A stretch of 64,000 bases of DNA from Cohnella rhizosphaerae (GTDB taxonomy: Bacteria; Bacillota; Bacilli; Paenibacillales; Paenibacillaceae). The stretch covers positions 496,001-560,000 of the forward strand of contig NZ_JAPDIA010000003.1 in assembly GCF_029525575.1 (NCBI RefSeq), given 5' to 3'. Position numbers and translations under genes: made by a program. The notes beneath the pieces are model-generated. The model saw only the letters and a program-made list of their open reading frames with translations. It did not search any database and was not told where the DNA came from. Below, one piece after another: positions 26,098 to 36,623 of the stretch (the first letter of the stretch is position 1; every line of letters begins with the position of its first letter).

Positions 26098-26320
26098 GTA
26101 TGATTCCTCCAGCCGAGATATGTAGGAGCCGTCTCCCCGTGTTCATGGTGGCTGAAACGATGCGTGTCCGCGGGAGGCGCTTGCCTTGCAAGTATCGTAG
26201 CCCAGACGGCCGGATTGATCAAGCGGGGAACAAGCGGAGGAGGGGTGGGGGACAAGCAGGGGACAAGCAGGTGCCGTGCCGGTGGCCCTACTTCCGCGGT
26301 GCCCGTTTGCCGTTAGTTTC

Positions 26321-26650
26321 GTTTGCGCCTTATCTTGGCCCCCGCAAGCAGCTTGAGCCCGGGGATAATGCCTTTTGCGCCTTATCTCGGCCTCCGCAGG
26401 CAGCTTGAGCCCACGGATAATGCCCTTTGCGCCTTATCTTGGCCCCCGCAAGCAGCTTGAGCCCGGGGATAATGCCTTTTGCGCCTTATCTCGGCCTCCG
26501 TAAGCAGCTTGAGTCCGGGGATAATGCCCTTTGCGCCTTATCTCGGCCTTCGCAGGCAGCTTGAGCCCACGGATAATGCCTTTTGCGCCTTATCTCGGCC
26601 TCCGTAAGCAGCTTGAGTCCGGGGATAATGCCCTTTGCGCCTTATCTCGG
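26321..26650. repeat. 52-bp tandem array C (7 copies)
   Basis: GCGCC marks units at 26325, 26377, 26429, 26481, 26533, 26585 and 26637, a strict 52-bp period. Each unit holds TTATC ... GATAA flanked by GC, giving a stem of about seven pairs. Because 52 is not a multiple of three, no frame stays meaningful. Upstream, 26098-26320 holds only short GGGACAAGCAG direct repeats. Confidence 0.92.
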
Positions 26651-26737
26651 CTGCTCAAGCAGTTGAAGAATGCGGGGTCGCGCCAGTCCTAACAGCAGCC
26701 CAAGCGCATCGCGCCCGGACTGCCGTCGAGCATGCAT

Positions 26738-27550
26738 TTATACGCCGGGCCTCGAATAGATTTTCCGCTTGTGGAAGGAGATCGAGCGGTACTTCCCCGC
26801 GAGTTTGCGCAGCCGTGCCGGCGACAGCGAGGAGAACGAAGTGTGCAGGCTTTTGTTCAAAGCGGACTTCATGACGATGCCGCGGGGATTGCGGCTGTGC
26901 AGGAAGTTGCCGTACGTCTCGAACTCGGAAAAGCCGAACTGCCGGGTCTTGTCGATGCTGCCGATAATCGCCTTGTACCAGCGTTTGCCGTGGCGCGCCT
27001 CGATTTTCCCCTTTAGCTGCCGGACCTTCGCCTTGTTGAACAGCATGTAGTGCGTAACGAAGGAACGGGGGGCCGTAGCCTTGGCGCCCAGCAGCTTGCG
27101 GTACGTGCGGAAGTACTCGCCCTGGCTCCAGCTTCGGCAGTAGAACACCGGCCGCCCGCCCGATATGAAGCGATGTGGCCGAATCAGCACCGTATCCGCG
27201 TCCGCCACGAGGTAGTGACCCGCCGCGCCGAGCTTGCTGCCCGCGAGCTTCAGCAGCTGCTGATAGAGCCAACCCGCGCGATTCCAGCGCTTCGTGCCGT
27301 AGCGGATATCCTTTTTGCCGATCGGCAGCACCGTACGCTCGTCGACGAACTTGCAGCCTTTTCTCCGGCACAGCGCACGGATTCGCTCGCTGTTCGGCGA
27401 GACGATCATGAAGCTGGCGATCGGATGTTTGACCTGCTTGCGGATGCCGTCGATCACGTGGGGCAGGGTGCCCAGATCCTTTTCGATGGCGGGGATCAGC
27501 ACGTCGATTCGGGGACCCGTCTTTCCTGCGCCCGATGGGGTTGAAGCCAT
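26738..27550 (-). CDS. DUF6492 family protein (glycosyltransferase-like)
   Basis: A 270-residue cytoplasmic protein that opens RIDVLIPAIEKDLGTLPHVID and carries a DxD-like motif in YLVADADTVLI (about residue 135), as in nucleotide-sugar glycosyltransferases. RWNRAGWLYQQLLKLAG and FSEFETYGNFL are other conserved-looking blocks. I assign it to the DUF6492 type; the acceptor is unknown. ATG 27550 has AAAGGAG about eleven bases upstream. The C-terminus is basic (KRKIYSRPGV). Confidence 0.7.
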   Translation of the reverse strand: MASTPSGAGKTGPRIDVLIPAIEKDLGTLPHVIDGIRKQVKHPIASFMIVSPNSERIRALCRRKGCKFVDERTVLPIGKKDIRYGTKRWNRAGWLYQQLLKLAGSKLGAAGHYLVADADTVLIRPHRFISGGRPVFYCRSWSQGEYFRTYRKLLGAKATAPRSFVTHYMLFNKAKVRQLKGKIEARHGKRWYKAIIGSIDKTRQFGFSEFETYGNFLHSRNPRGIVMKSALNKSLHTSFSSLSPARLRKLAGKYRSISFHKRKIYSRPGV

Positions 27551-27717
27551 GTCGATCGCCACTCCTTTCCGCTCACGGAGGCCGTTTGCCGGCATTTTGT
27601 GTCCATGTGGTACAGCGTATGAAACTCGCGGCCATCGGCTTGGGCAGGCGACTGGAAAATCACTTTGCCAGCGTTGATAATAAGATAAGGAAGGTTGACA
27701 GGAAAGGGTGCGCGCCT

Positions 27718-29188
27718 GTGGACGACTTGCGAATCAAGACAAGCTCCGGATGGTTGGAGGGGCAAGCCGAGAACGGCGCGAGAACGTGGAAAGGGATTCC
27801 GTACGCCAGGCCGCCCGTCGGCGAGCGGCGATTCGCGGCGCCGGAGCGTCCGGCGGCTTGGGCGGGCGTCAGGCCGGCCGCAACGTTCGGTCCCCCGAGC
27901 CTGCAGCCCGGCGACCCTGGCGAGAAATACGGTCTGTCCGGAGATACGCCGCAGCCAGGCGAAGATTGTCTGTACTTAAATATATGGGCGCCGGCCAAGC
28001 GGACGAAAGGGGCGCTCCCCGTTATGGTCTGGATTCACGGCGGCGCGTTCGTCACCGGCACCGGCGCGGATCCGGTTTATGACGGCGCGGGATTGGCCCG
28101 TCAGGGCGTGATCGCGGTCACGATCAACTATCGGCTCGGTCCCTTCGGATTTTTGCATCTCGCGCCGCTCGGCGAGGGTTTCGTCTCCAACGCGGGGCTC
28201 CTCGACCAGATCGCCGCGCTGTCCTGGATTCGCGCCGAGATTGCCGCGTTCGGCGGAGATCCGGCGCAGGTCACCGTGTTCGGCGAGTCGGCCGGCGCGA
28301 TGAGCATCGCCGCGCTGCTTGCGATGCCGGGCGCGAAGGGACTGTTCGCGCGGGCGATCCTGCAGAGCGGCGCCGCGCAGACGCTGCCGGCGGACCAGGC
28401 CGAGCAGGTCGCGGCAGGCATCCTGCTGCTGCTCGGCATCGAGAGGTCCGACGCGCATCTGCTGAAGACGCTCCCCCGCATCCGCCGTCATGCAGGCAGC
28501 CGAGGAGATGGGGCGCATGCTGGGCGGCGGGCCGGCTATGCTCTTCCAGCCTGTCGTCGAGGCGGCGACGCTGCCGGTCGAGCCGCTCGAGGCGGTTCGG
28601 GCAGGCGCGGCGGGCGGCGTCGCGCTGCTCGTCGGCACGAACAGGGATGAAGGCGAATACTTCATTCGTCCAGGGTCCGCGCCTATGCCGATGGAGGGCG
28701 CGATTCTCGGCGTCGAGCTCATGACGGACATTGCCGACGCGGCGACGCTCGTGCGTTCGTACCCCCATACGGCTCAGGGACAGGCGGACATTATGACGGA
28801 TTTGTTTTTCTGGCGCGCCGCGGTTCGGCTCGCCCACGCGCAGGTCGGCCATGCGCCGGTCTGGATGTACCGCTTCGATTGGACTTCGTCCGCGCATCCG
28901 TCGCTCGCGCGGGCGGTGCATACGCGGGAGATCGCTTTTGTTTTCGGCAGCCTGCAGGTGCTGGAGAGGCAGCTCGGCGTGACGCTGGAGCAGGACGCCG
29001 CGCGCCTGTCCGGGGAGATGCAGGCCGCCTGGCTCGCCTTTGCGAAGGCGGGATCGCCGGATTCGGCGAAGCTGGCGTGGCCCGCCTATGGGGACCCGGA
29101 GCGGACGACGATGATCTTCGGCGAGGCCGGCGCGTCGGCGGCCGTAGCGGATCCGGCCGCGGCCAAGCGCGCGCTGCTCGGCCTGTAG
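27718..29188 (+). CDS. Carboxylesterase, type B (one frame break)
   Basis: An alpha/beta-hydrolase of about 489 residues of the para-nitrobenzyl-esterase type. GIPYARPPVGERRF and the disulfide-region motif GEDCLYLNIWAP are present, the oxyanion loop is WIHGGAF, and the nucleophile Ser sits in FGESAGAMS (about residue 191). NRDEGEYF supplies the acidic region and VHTREIAFVFG the histidine. The frame breaks at C5 28473-28477; deleting one C links LLKTLP to ASAVMQAAEEMGRM. GTG 27718 has AGGAAAGGG upstream. No signal peptide is seen. Confidence 0.87.
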
Positions 29189-29298
29189 CACGACGTGACC
29201 GGCATATATAGGATCGAGAAGAAGCGGCAAGGGCGCAAGGCAAGGGCATGATCGGGTTTAAAGAGCGTCAAATTCGAACATGAGGAGGGGATTGGCTG

Positions 29299-30201
29299 AT
29301 GAAAAAGAATCGATTGGGCGGTTCGGAACTGTACGTCGGCGAGATCGGCCTCGGCTGTATGTCGCTGGGCACGGAGGAGACGAAGGCGGTCGCATTGGTC
29401 GGGGAGGCGCTCGATCGCGGCGTCACGTTGCTGGATACGGCGGATTTGTACGACGGCGGACGCAACGAGGAGCTGGTGGGCAAGGCGATCCGCGGCCGGC
29501 GCGAGCAGGTCGTGCTCGCCACCAAAGTAGGCAACCGGCGCGTGCCTGGCCGGGAGGGCTGGACTTGGGACGCCTCCAAGTCCTATATTCTGTCGGCGGT
29601 CCGGAATAGCCTGAAGCGGCTCGGCACCGACTATATCGACCTGTACCAGCTGCACGGCGGCACGCTGGACGACCCGATCGACGATACGATCGAGGCGTTC
29701 GAGCAACTGAAGCGCGAGGGCGTCATCCGGGCGTACGGCATCTCCTCGATCCGGCCGAACGTCATCCGCGCGTATGCCGCGCGTTCGGGCATCGCGAGCG
29801 TCATGAACCAATACAGCATCGTCGATCGACGGGCCGAAGAGACGGTGCTGCCGCTTCTGGCAGAAAAGGGGATCAGCGTCATCGCGCGCGGCCCCGTAGC
29901 GAGCGGGGCGCTGGCGGAAGGACGCGAGCCGGCGAAAGGCGTGCTCGACTACGAGCTGGACGAGCTGGTCGCGCTGCGCGGCGAGCTGCAGCGGCTGACG
30001 TCGCCGGCGCGCAGCCTCTCGCAGCTCGCGATCCGCTACTCGCTCGGGCATCCGGCCGTCGCCGCGGCGGTTCCGGGCGCCAGTAGCCGCGAGCAGCTGC
30101 TGCAAAACCTAGCGGCCGCCGAAGTGCCGCCCCTCTCGGCCGCCGAGCTCGAAGCGATCCGCGGCGCGAGCAAGGCGAACGTTTACGCGCTGCATCGCTG
30201 A
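29299..30201 (+). CDS. Aldo/keto reductase
   Basis: A 300-residue NADPH-dependent aldo/keto reductase. Motifs: LGCMSLG, the catalytic Asp/Tyr in LDTADLYDGGRNEELVGKAI (about residue 51), the lysine in VLATKVGNR and the C-terminal NADP region VPGASSREQLLQNL. ATG 29299 has GGAGGGG upstream. It follows the esterase gene by 110 bp. Substrate unknown. Confidence 0.9.
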   Translation: MKKNRLGGSELYVGEIGLGCMSLGTEETKAVALVGEALDRGVTLLDTADLYDGGRNEELVGKAIRGRREQVVLATKVGNRRVPGREGWTWDASKSYILSAVRNSLKRLGTDYIDLYQLHGGTLDDPIDDTIEAFEQLKREGVIRAYGISSIRPNVIRAYAARSGIASVMNQYSIVDRRAEETVLPLLAEKGISVIARGPVASGALAEGREPAKGVLDYELDELVALRGELQRLTSPARSLSQLAIRYSLGHPAVAAAVPGASSREQLLQNLAAAEVPPLSAAELEAIRGASKANVYALHR

Positions 30202-30219
30202 CGGGGGGCAGGACTTGTC

Positions 30220-30645
30220 TTTTCCGCGCACTCGCGCGGACCGGTCTAAAAGGTGTTGTAAGGGCACAGGCTCGCGGCACTGTCCAAAAGGAGCTGCAAG
30301 GGCAAAAAGTTACTCTACAGGCTCGCGGCACTGTCCAAATGGTGCTGTAAGGGCAAAAAGTTACTCTACAGCCTCGCGGCACTGTCCAAATGGTGCTGTA
30401 AAGGCAAAAAGTTGCTCTACAGGCTCGCGGACCGGTCTAAATGGTGCTGTAAAGGCAAAAAGTTACTCTACAGCCTCGCGGACCGGCCCAAAAGGTGCTG
30501 TAAGGGCAAAAAGTTACTCTACAGGCTCGCGGACCGGTCTAAATGGTGCTGTTAAGGCAAAAAGTTACTCTACAGGCTCGCGGACCGGTCCAAATGGTGC
30601 TGTAAAGGCAAAGTTACTCTACAGCCTCGCGGACCGGTCTAAGCA
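30220..30645. repeat. 51-bp tandem array D (8-9 copies)
   Basis: CTCGCGG marks units at 30271, 30322, 30373, 30424, 30475, 30526 and 30577 (strict 51 bp) and at 30626 (49 bp after a 2-bp loss), with a partial unit near 30230. Two variants mix: GCGGCACTGTCC and GCGGACCGGTC. All units end AGTTACTCTACAG. Confidence 0.93.
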
Positions 30646-30654
30646 TAGGCCTTC

Positions 30655-30726
30655 TCACTTCATGCCATTTCACTTCATGCCCTCTAGCTTCATGCCCTCT
30701 AGCTTCATGCCCTCTCGCCTCATGCC
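30655..30726. repeat. 15-bp tandem repeat (CTTCATGCCCTCTAG)n
   Basis: About five copies run from the end of array D into the last codons of the AraC-type gene, whose C-terminus they now form. Confidence 0.8.
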
Positions 30727-31560
30727 TTCCCGAACAACCTCCGGTACTCCGTCGGCGTGACGCCCTCATGCGCGCTGAAACGCTTGTTGAAGTAACTCGC
30801 GCTCGGATATCCCGCACTCTCCGCGATGCGCCCGACAGGGAGCGTCGGGTGCTCGAGCAGCCACTGCTTGGCGGCTTGCAGCCGACAGCGGGTGACGAAG
30901 TCCATGGGCGAGAAGCCCATCGCCTGCCGGAACAGCTTGCAAAAATAATGGCGGCTCACGCCCGCGCGCGACGCCCAATCCTCAAGCATGAACGGCGCGC
31001 AAGCTTCCCGCTGCATATCGGGCAGCAGGTCCAGAATGCGGCGGTCGGTTCCCGCAGACTTGACGCCGGAGACGGGAACGGCCTGCTGCACGAACGCCGA
31101 AAACAACGCATAGGTCAGCATCGACAGGCGTACGGGACGCAGCAGCTGATGCGTCTCCGCCTCCTCCAGCAGCTCCAGATGCGCGGCTTCCCAAGCCTCC
31201 CGCTGACGGATGGACCAGACCGCGGACTGATGGAAGCCGAGACGCACCAGGTAGTCGCGCAGTTCTTCTCCGTAAAAGTGAACCCACCGCACGTCCCACG
31301 GCTCGTCCTCGCTGCTATAGTAGCGCTGTCGCTGCAGCGGAAAATACAGGACGGCATCCCCCCGCCCGCAGCTCGTGCACGCCGGTTTCGGTTTCCGCGT
31401 AGCCTTTGCCCGCCGCGACATAATGGATGTTGAAGTTGTTGAGCACGCCGGCCTCCCGCAGGACCTCATGGTCAGGAAAATCGCGGTAGACGCCCACCGA
31501 TTCGGGCATGACGAGATATGGGCTTCCGGCCAGCGTCAGCAGATGCGCTTGTCTTTTCAA
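30720..31560 (-). CDS. AraC family transcriptional regulator (one frame break)
   Basis: A sugar-type AraC regulator of about 280 residues with an N-terminal cupin (NNFNIHYVAAGKGYAETETG, then LRAGDAVLYFP once corrected) and a C-terminal double helix-turn-helix (DWASRAGVSRHYFCKLFRQ; RIAESAGYPSASYFNKRFSAH). The frame breaks at C6 31358-31363 (G6 on the coding strand); deleting one base joins the domains. TTG 31560 lies six bases after GGAGG and suits the family N-terminus. It is divergent from the Gfo/Idh/MocA and aldo/keto reductase genes, its likely targets. Confidence 0.87.
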
Positions 31561-31686
31561 AGCCTGCCTCCAGTATGGCAATATTGTATTAATCGTGATC
31601 AATAAGATGTCATTTTCATTTTAAATCGTTGTTATTATACTGACAATATCATATCAATCCAGCGCAAGCGAGGAGGCGGAGATTTA

Positions 31687-32685
31687 ATGGAACGCAAGTT
31701 GAGATGGGGCATTCTCGGATGCGCGGGCATCGCGGTTCGGGCGGTTATACCGGGTCTTCAGCAGTCGGAGCGAAACGTCGTCGCGGCCATCGCGAGCCGG
31801 GATGCGGACAAGGCGAAGGAGACGGCGGAGCGGCTCGGCATCGAGCGCGCCTACGGCAGCTACGAGGCGCTGCTCGCGGACGATACGATCGACGCGGTCT
31901 ACGTGCCGCTGCCGAACCATCTGCATCTGCCATGGACGATTCGCGCCGCAGAAGCGGGCAAGCATGTTCTTTGCGAAAAACCGATCGCGCTCGATGCGGC
32001 GGAGGCGGCGCGCATGGTCGAAGTTTGCAGGGACAAGGGCGTGCATCTGGCCGAGGCGTTCATGTACCGCCATCATCCGCGCTACCGCATGATCCGGCAA
32101 ATGGTCGAATCCGGCGAGATCGGCGAGGTGCGGGGCATTCACGGCGCGTTTACGTTCAACAACGCCGCCAATCATACGAACATCCGCTACCGGCGCGACT
32201 GGGGAGGCGGCTCGGTGTACGACGTCGGCTGCTATCCGATCAGCGCGGCGCGGCTCGTTCTGGGGCAGGAGCCGGAGGCGGCGACGGCGCACGCGTTTTT
32301 CTCGCCCGAGCACGACGGCGTCGATATGATGGCGTCCGGGCTGGTGGAGTTCGCGGGCGGCGTGGCGCTGACCTTCGACTGCGGCATGTGGGCATACTCG
32401 CGCAATACGCTCGAGGTGCTGGGCACCCAGGCGAGCATCGAGGTGCCTTCGGCTTTCGTCGCCGGGCCGGACGGCGGGTACAACTTCTTCGTCGTCTCCA
32501 AGGACGGCAGACGAGAGATCGAAGTGCCGCGCGGCAATCAATATGCGCTGCAAGGCGACGAATTTGCCGCGACGGTACTGGACGGCGAGACGCCGGCGTT
32601 CGGACCCGAGGACGCGGTGCGCAATATGAAGGTCATCGACGCGGTGCTGCGATCGGCTTCGGAGCGCGCGCGCATCGTCATTTAA
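31687..32685 (+). CDS. Gfo/Idh/MocA family oxidoreductase
   Basis: A 332-residue dehydrogenase with an N-terminal Rossmann fold (WGILGCAGIAVRAVIPGLQ, residues 6-24), the family block KHVLCEKPIALDAAEAARM with the catalytic Lys (about residue 98) and AEAFMYRHHPRY. It acts on polyols or sugars with NAD(P). ATG 31687 has GAGGAGG upstream. It forms an operon with the aldo/keto reductase 18 bp downstream and is divergent from the AraC-type regulator, suggesting a small sugar or inositol-derivative catabolic unit. Confidence 0.9.
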   Translation: MERKLRWGILGCAGIAVRAVIPGLQQSERNVVAAIASRDADKAKETAERLGIERAYGSYEALLADDTIDAVYVPLPNHLHLPWTIRAAEAGKHVLCEKPIALDAAEAARMVEVCRDKGVHLAEAFMYRHHPRYRMIRQMVESGEIGEVRGIHGAFTFNNAANHTNIRYRRDWGGGSVYDVGCYPISAARLVLGQEPEAATAHAFFSPEHDGVDMMASGLVEFAGGVALTFDCGMWAYSRNTLEVLGTQASIEVPSAFVAGPDGGYNFFVVSKDGRREIEVPRGNQYALQGDEFAATVLDGETPAFGPEDAVRNMKVIDAVLRSASERARIVI

Positions 32686-32703
32686 CCAAGGGAGGCTGCA
32701 CGC

Positions 32704-33642
32704 ATGGATTACATCGACATTCCGGGATCGCGCTTGCCCGTATCCCGCCTGATCAAGGGAACCGACTACTTTTACCACGACTCGTACGAGTTGGCGGCGA
32801 CCAACATGGACGCCTTTCTCGCGCTCGGCGGCAACGCCGTGGACAGCGCGCACATCTACTGCGGCGGGCAGAGCGAAGAGGTGCTGGGCCGTTATATGGA
32901 AGAACGCGGCAACCGGGACAAGATCGTCATCTTGACCAAGGGGGCGCACCATGACCAGAACGGACCGCGCGTGAACAAGCAGGCGATCGCGGACGATCTT
33001 CAAGTCAGCCTCGAACGGCTGCGGACGGATCACATCGAGCTGTACGCGCTCCATCGCGACGACCCCGACGTCCATGTCGGCGTCATCGTCGAAGCGCTGA
33101 ACGCGCACATCGAATCCGGCGCGATCGGGGCGATCGGCGGCTCCAACTGGACGTGGCAGCGGCTGCAGGCGGCCAACGAGTACGCAGCGGCGCACGGACT
33201 CGTCGGATTTACGTTCAGCAGCCCGAACCTCAGTCTCGCGAAGGCCAAGGAGCCTTACTGGAAGGACGCGGTCTCCGCGGACCAGGCGACGATCGACTGG
33301 CACGAGAAGCACCAGCTCCCGCTGCTCTCCTGGTCGTCGCAGGCGCGCGGCTTTTTCACGGGGCGCTTCTCCCCGGATGACCGCAGCGACGCCGATCTGG
33401 TGCGCGTATTCTACAACGACGCCAACTGGGAGCGTCTTGCGCGCGCCGAACGGCTCGCCGCGGACAAAGGCCTCACCGCCATCCAGATCGCGCTCGCCTA
33501 TGTGCTGAACCAGCCGTTCCCCGCCTGCGCGCTCATCGGCGCCCGCAACGCGGAGGAGCTCCGCTCCTGCGACGAGGCGATGCGGCTTGCGCTTTCGAAA
33601 GCTGAGATGGACTGGCTGGACTTGAAGCGGGAGACGATCTGA
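32704..33642 (+). CDS. Aldo/keto reductase
   Basis: A 312-residue aldo/keto reductase: SRLIKGTDYFYHDSYE start, GNAVDSAHIYCGGQSEEVLGRYM with the catalytic Asp/Tyr (about residue 45), VILTKGAHHD, the active-site His in YALHRDDPD and C-terminal LIGARNAEELRS. ATG 32704 has GGGAGG upstream. It is the second gene of the AraC-linked operon and ends at a strong terminator. Confidence 0.9.
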   Translation: MDYIDIPGSRLPVSRLIKGTDYFYHDSYELAATNMDAFLALGGNAVDSAHIYCGGQSEEVLGRYMEERGNRDKIVILTKGAHHDQNGPRVNKQAIADDLQVSLERLRTDHIELYALHRDDPDVHVGVIVEALNAHIESGAIGAIGGSNWTWQRLQAANEYAAAHGLVGFTFSSPNLSLAKAKEPYWKDAVSADQATIDWHEKHQLPLLSWSSQARGFFTGRFSPDDRSDADLVRVFYNDANWERLARAERLAADKGLTAIQIALAYVLNQPFPACALIGARNAEELRSCDEAMRLALSKAEMDWLDLKRETI

Positions 33643-33680
33643 GCATCCGGAGTGCCGCGAGCGAACATTAATAATCGTAC

Positions 33681-33718
33681 GGGATGATGCGGGCATATGC
33701 CCGTTCATCCCTTTTTTT
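33681..33718 (+). terminator. Terminator of the Gfo/Idh-AKR operon
   Basis: A long hairpin with GGGATGA (33681-33687) / TCATCCC (33705-33711) and an inner GCGGGCA/TGCCCG stem, followed by seven T. Confidence 0.88.
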
Positions 33719-33824
33719 CGTGAAGACGCCCATCCTCCTTTGATGCGCGGACGCTTGACTATCGTCGTTTACGATTGTAATCTTAATTATCATTTACATA
33801 TGTAAACGAAAGAGGAGGGACGTC

Positions 33825-34206
33825 ATGAGTGAAGACGTACGCATTAGCGAGGCGGAAGGGACGGTCATGAAGCTGTTGTGGGAGCGGGAGCCGCTGTCGG
33901 CGGGCGAAATTATCGATCGGCTCCGGCTGCAGACGGACTGGTCGGACCAGACGATCAAGACTTTTCTGAACCGTCTGCTCAAAAAAAAACGCGATTCGCT
34001 TCGAAAAGGCGGGCCGCAACTACCTGTACTACCCCTTGATCTCGCGCGACCAGTATCTGAAGGCCGAGAACCGGTCGTTCCTGAACCGGGTATACGACGG
34101 AGCCGTCGGCCTGATGTGCGCCAAGTTCCTGGAGGAAGAGCCGTTGTCCGACCGCGACATCGAGCAACTCCGGCAACTGCTGGACAAACGGAAGAACGAG
34201 GGCTGA
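33825..34206 (+). CDS. BlaI/MecI/CopY family repressor (one frame break)
   Basis: A winged-helix repressor of about 127 residues: RISEAEGTVMKLLWEREPLS, WSDQTIKTFLNRLLKK with the recognition helix, then (after correction) FEKAGRNYLYYPLISRDQY and a C-terminal dimer/cleavage region FLEEEPLSDRDIEQLRQLLD. The frame breaks at A9 33981-33989; deleting one A restores the tail to TGA 34204-34206. It lies 4 bp before the M56 peptidase gene, the standard BlaI-BlaR1 arrangement in which the sensor inactivates the repressor. Confidence 0.9.
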
Positions 34207-34210
34207 AGCC

Positions 34211-36513
34211 ATGAGGACGCTGGAAACGATCTTTATTCTGATGCTGCAAGCGTCGCTGACGTCGGCGGCGCTCATCGCGCTTGCGCTGCTGGTCCGGAGA
34301 TGGACGGGCGTACGCCTGCAGCCCCGCCTCATGTCGCTTGTATGGCTGCTCGTGCTGGCCAAACTGCTGATCCCGGCCGTGCCCGCCAGTCCGCTCAACC
34401 TGTATCAGCTAATTCCCGGCCTGCCGCAGCAAGCGCAGGTCGTTCGGCCGGCTTCCGCTCACGCGACGGGCACGCCCCCTCCCGCGGCTGCGCAGGTCGC
34501 TCCGGCCGCAGGAGAAGCGGCGTCCGCGGTTGCGGCGGCCGCCAATGCCGCCCAAGCCGCGACCGGCGTACAAGCTGCCGCCGGTGCCGCTGCCGGCGTG
34601 CCCGCACGGGCGCCGCACACCGCCGCCGGCCTATGGCTGAAGGCCGGCTCCCTCGTCTGGCTCGCCGGCGCCTTGGCGCTCGCCCTGGCCGGCGTCGTCG
34701 CCGCGCTGCGCTATCGCCGGCATCTGCAGGCATCCGTCCCGGCGGATGAGCCGGGCCTCGTCTCGGCGCTGGCGGCCTGCCGGAAGCGGCTCGGCATTCG
34801 CCGTCCGATCGCCGTCTACGCGCACGACGCCATCTCCGGACCTTGCTTGTACGGCTTGGTCAAGCCCGCGATCTACCTGCCCGCCGGCATGACGGCCGAT
34901 CCGGACGAACGCCGGCTCACGCATATTCTGTGCCACGAGCTGGTCCACGCCAAACGCGGGGACTTGTGGCTGGGCGCCCTATGGGGATTCGCGGCCGCGG
35001 TCAACTGGTTTAACCCCCTCGTATGGCTGGCGATCCGGCGGATGAAGGCGGACCGGGAGCTCGCCTGCGACGCCGGCGTGCTGGAGGCGCTCGGCGAACG
35101 CGAGTCCGCCGCGTACGGTCTGACGCTGCTTCAGCTGGCCGCCCGGCCGGCAGGGAAGACGGCGCCCGGCGTTTCTTCTCGCTCTACCCTAAGAAGAGCG
35201 GGGGAGCTGAGGCGAAGGATCGCGCTGATCGCCGGGTTCCGCGCCGGGTCGCGCCGCCTGCCGTTCGTCGCGATCGCGGCGCTCGTCGGGGCAGGCGCGG
35301 TGCTGCTCGCGATGGCGTCCCCGCCGGTCCTCGCCCCCGCGACGGCGGAGGAGCGGCAAACGGCCGGCGGCGGATCGCTCGGCATCGTGCGGCTGATGGA
35401 CCATTACAAATGGTTTAACAGCCTGGAGCGGGCCCGCGCTTACGTGTCCTTCGACTTCAAGGTGCCGGACGATATACCGGCGGGGTACGAGCTGGAGAGT
35501 GTCGAGGTCCGCCAGGGTACTTCCGCCAAGCCTGGAGACGCCGTAACGCTGTCGTTCCACGCCGGCTACGGCACGGACGATGTCAGGCGCTTCACGGTCA
35601 AGGCTTCCGCCCGGGATCTGCGCGCCGAGTACAAGCGGCAGCCGGGAGCGGAGATGCGGACCTTGGCGCCCGCGACCTGGGGGGGCGGCTGCGCCCATCT
35701 CCTACACGCAGGAGCCGGCCGCGTTCGCCGGCATACAGGGTACGCTCGCGACGCAGCTCCAGGCGTATGCCTGGCATCTGCCGGAGCGCGCCAAGAGCTT
35801 TATCTGGCAGGAAGGGGATATTTGGTATGCGCTCGATTACTGGAGCGAGAACCATTCGAGGGAGGAAGGCCTGCCGCAGCATGGGCGGAACCTGACCGAC
35901 GCGCAGCGCGACCGGCTGCTCCGGTCCTTCGTACTGCCGGAGCAGCTCCGGCAAGCGGACTACAGCGGCGCGGGCAACTCGTTTCCCCTTTACGACGAGG
36001 AGGATCTTGCGGAGGCCGAGCGAATCCTCGGGTTCGACGTCAAGCTGACGCGCTCGCTGCTGGACGATCGCCTGCAGTTGAACGACGCGCTGTTGCTCAG
36101 ACCGGACGACCGCAATACGGCCTTCTACTTCCGCCCGCCCGGCGACGCGCTGGAGAGCACGTACCGGGCGCCCTACGACGCGCCGATCGGCGATCTGAAC
36201 GATTACGCGATGCTGTATCAGAGCCGCACGCCCCTCGTCGATATCGCGAAGCTGCCGTCGGCGAGCCGCATTAACATGGGAAGCACCGAAGTGACCGTCG
36301 TGCGGGACTCGCTTCGCTCGTTCGACCCTTACGGCCGCGGGACGGGACAGACGGACGAACGCAGCCATACCTACTATGTTTGGAGCGGGGGGCGGCCTTC
36401 ACTATATGGCTTTTGTCCGAGGGTTGGACGACGTACAGACGGACCTCGTGCAGGCGATGATCGCCGCGAAACGGCAATTGACGGGCGCCGGCTCGGCGCT
36501 AATTCAGCGCTAA
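34211..36513 (+). CDS. BlaR1/MecR1-like M56 metallopeptidase sensor (two frame breaks)
   Basis: A membrane sensor-protease of about 767 residues. Membrane helices lie near residues 6-27, 39-60, 138-165 and 348-372, with an Ala-rich loop between the second and third. The M56 zinc motif HELVH is near residue 243 and downstream ELACD supplies the third ligand. About 390 C-terminal residues are extracellular, and I see no penicillin-binding motifs (SxxK, SxN, KTG) there, so it may sense something other than beta-lactams. Breaks: G7 35679-35685 and G6 36388-36393, one extra G each; the stop is then TAA 36511-36513. Confidence 0.82.
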
Positions 36514-36623
36514 TTCGGCGCTTTACGCAGGCACGCGACGAGGGCCGCGTGCATTTCCCGGCAACCGCTTCCGCACTTTGCGCGTATGTACTCCTATACA
36601 CAACATGGGAGGGGATTGCGCAC

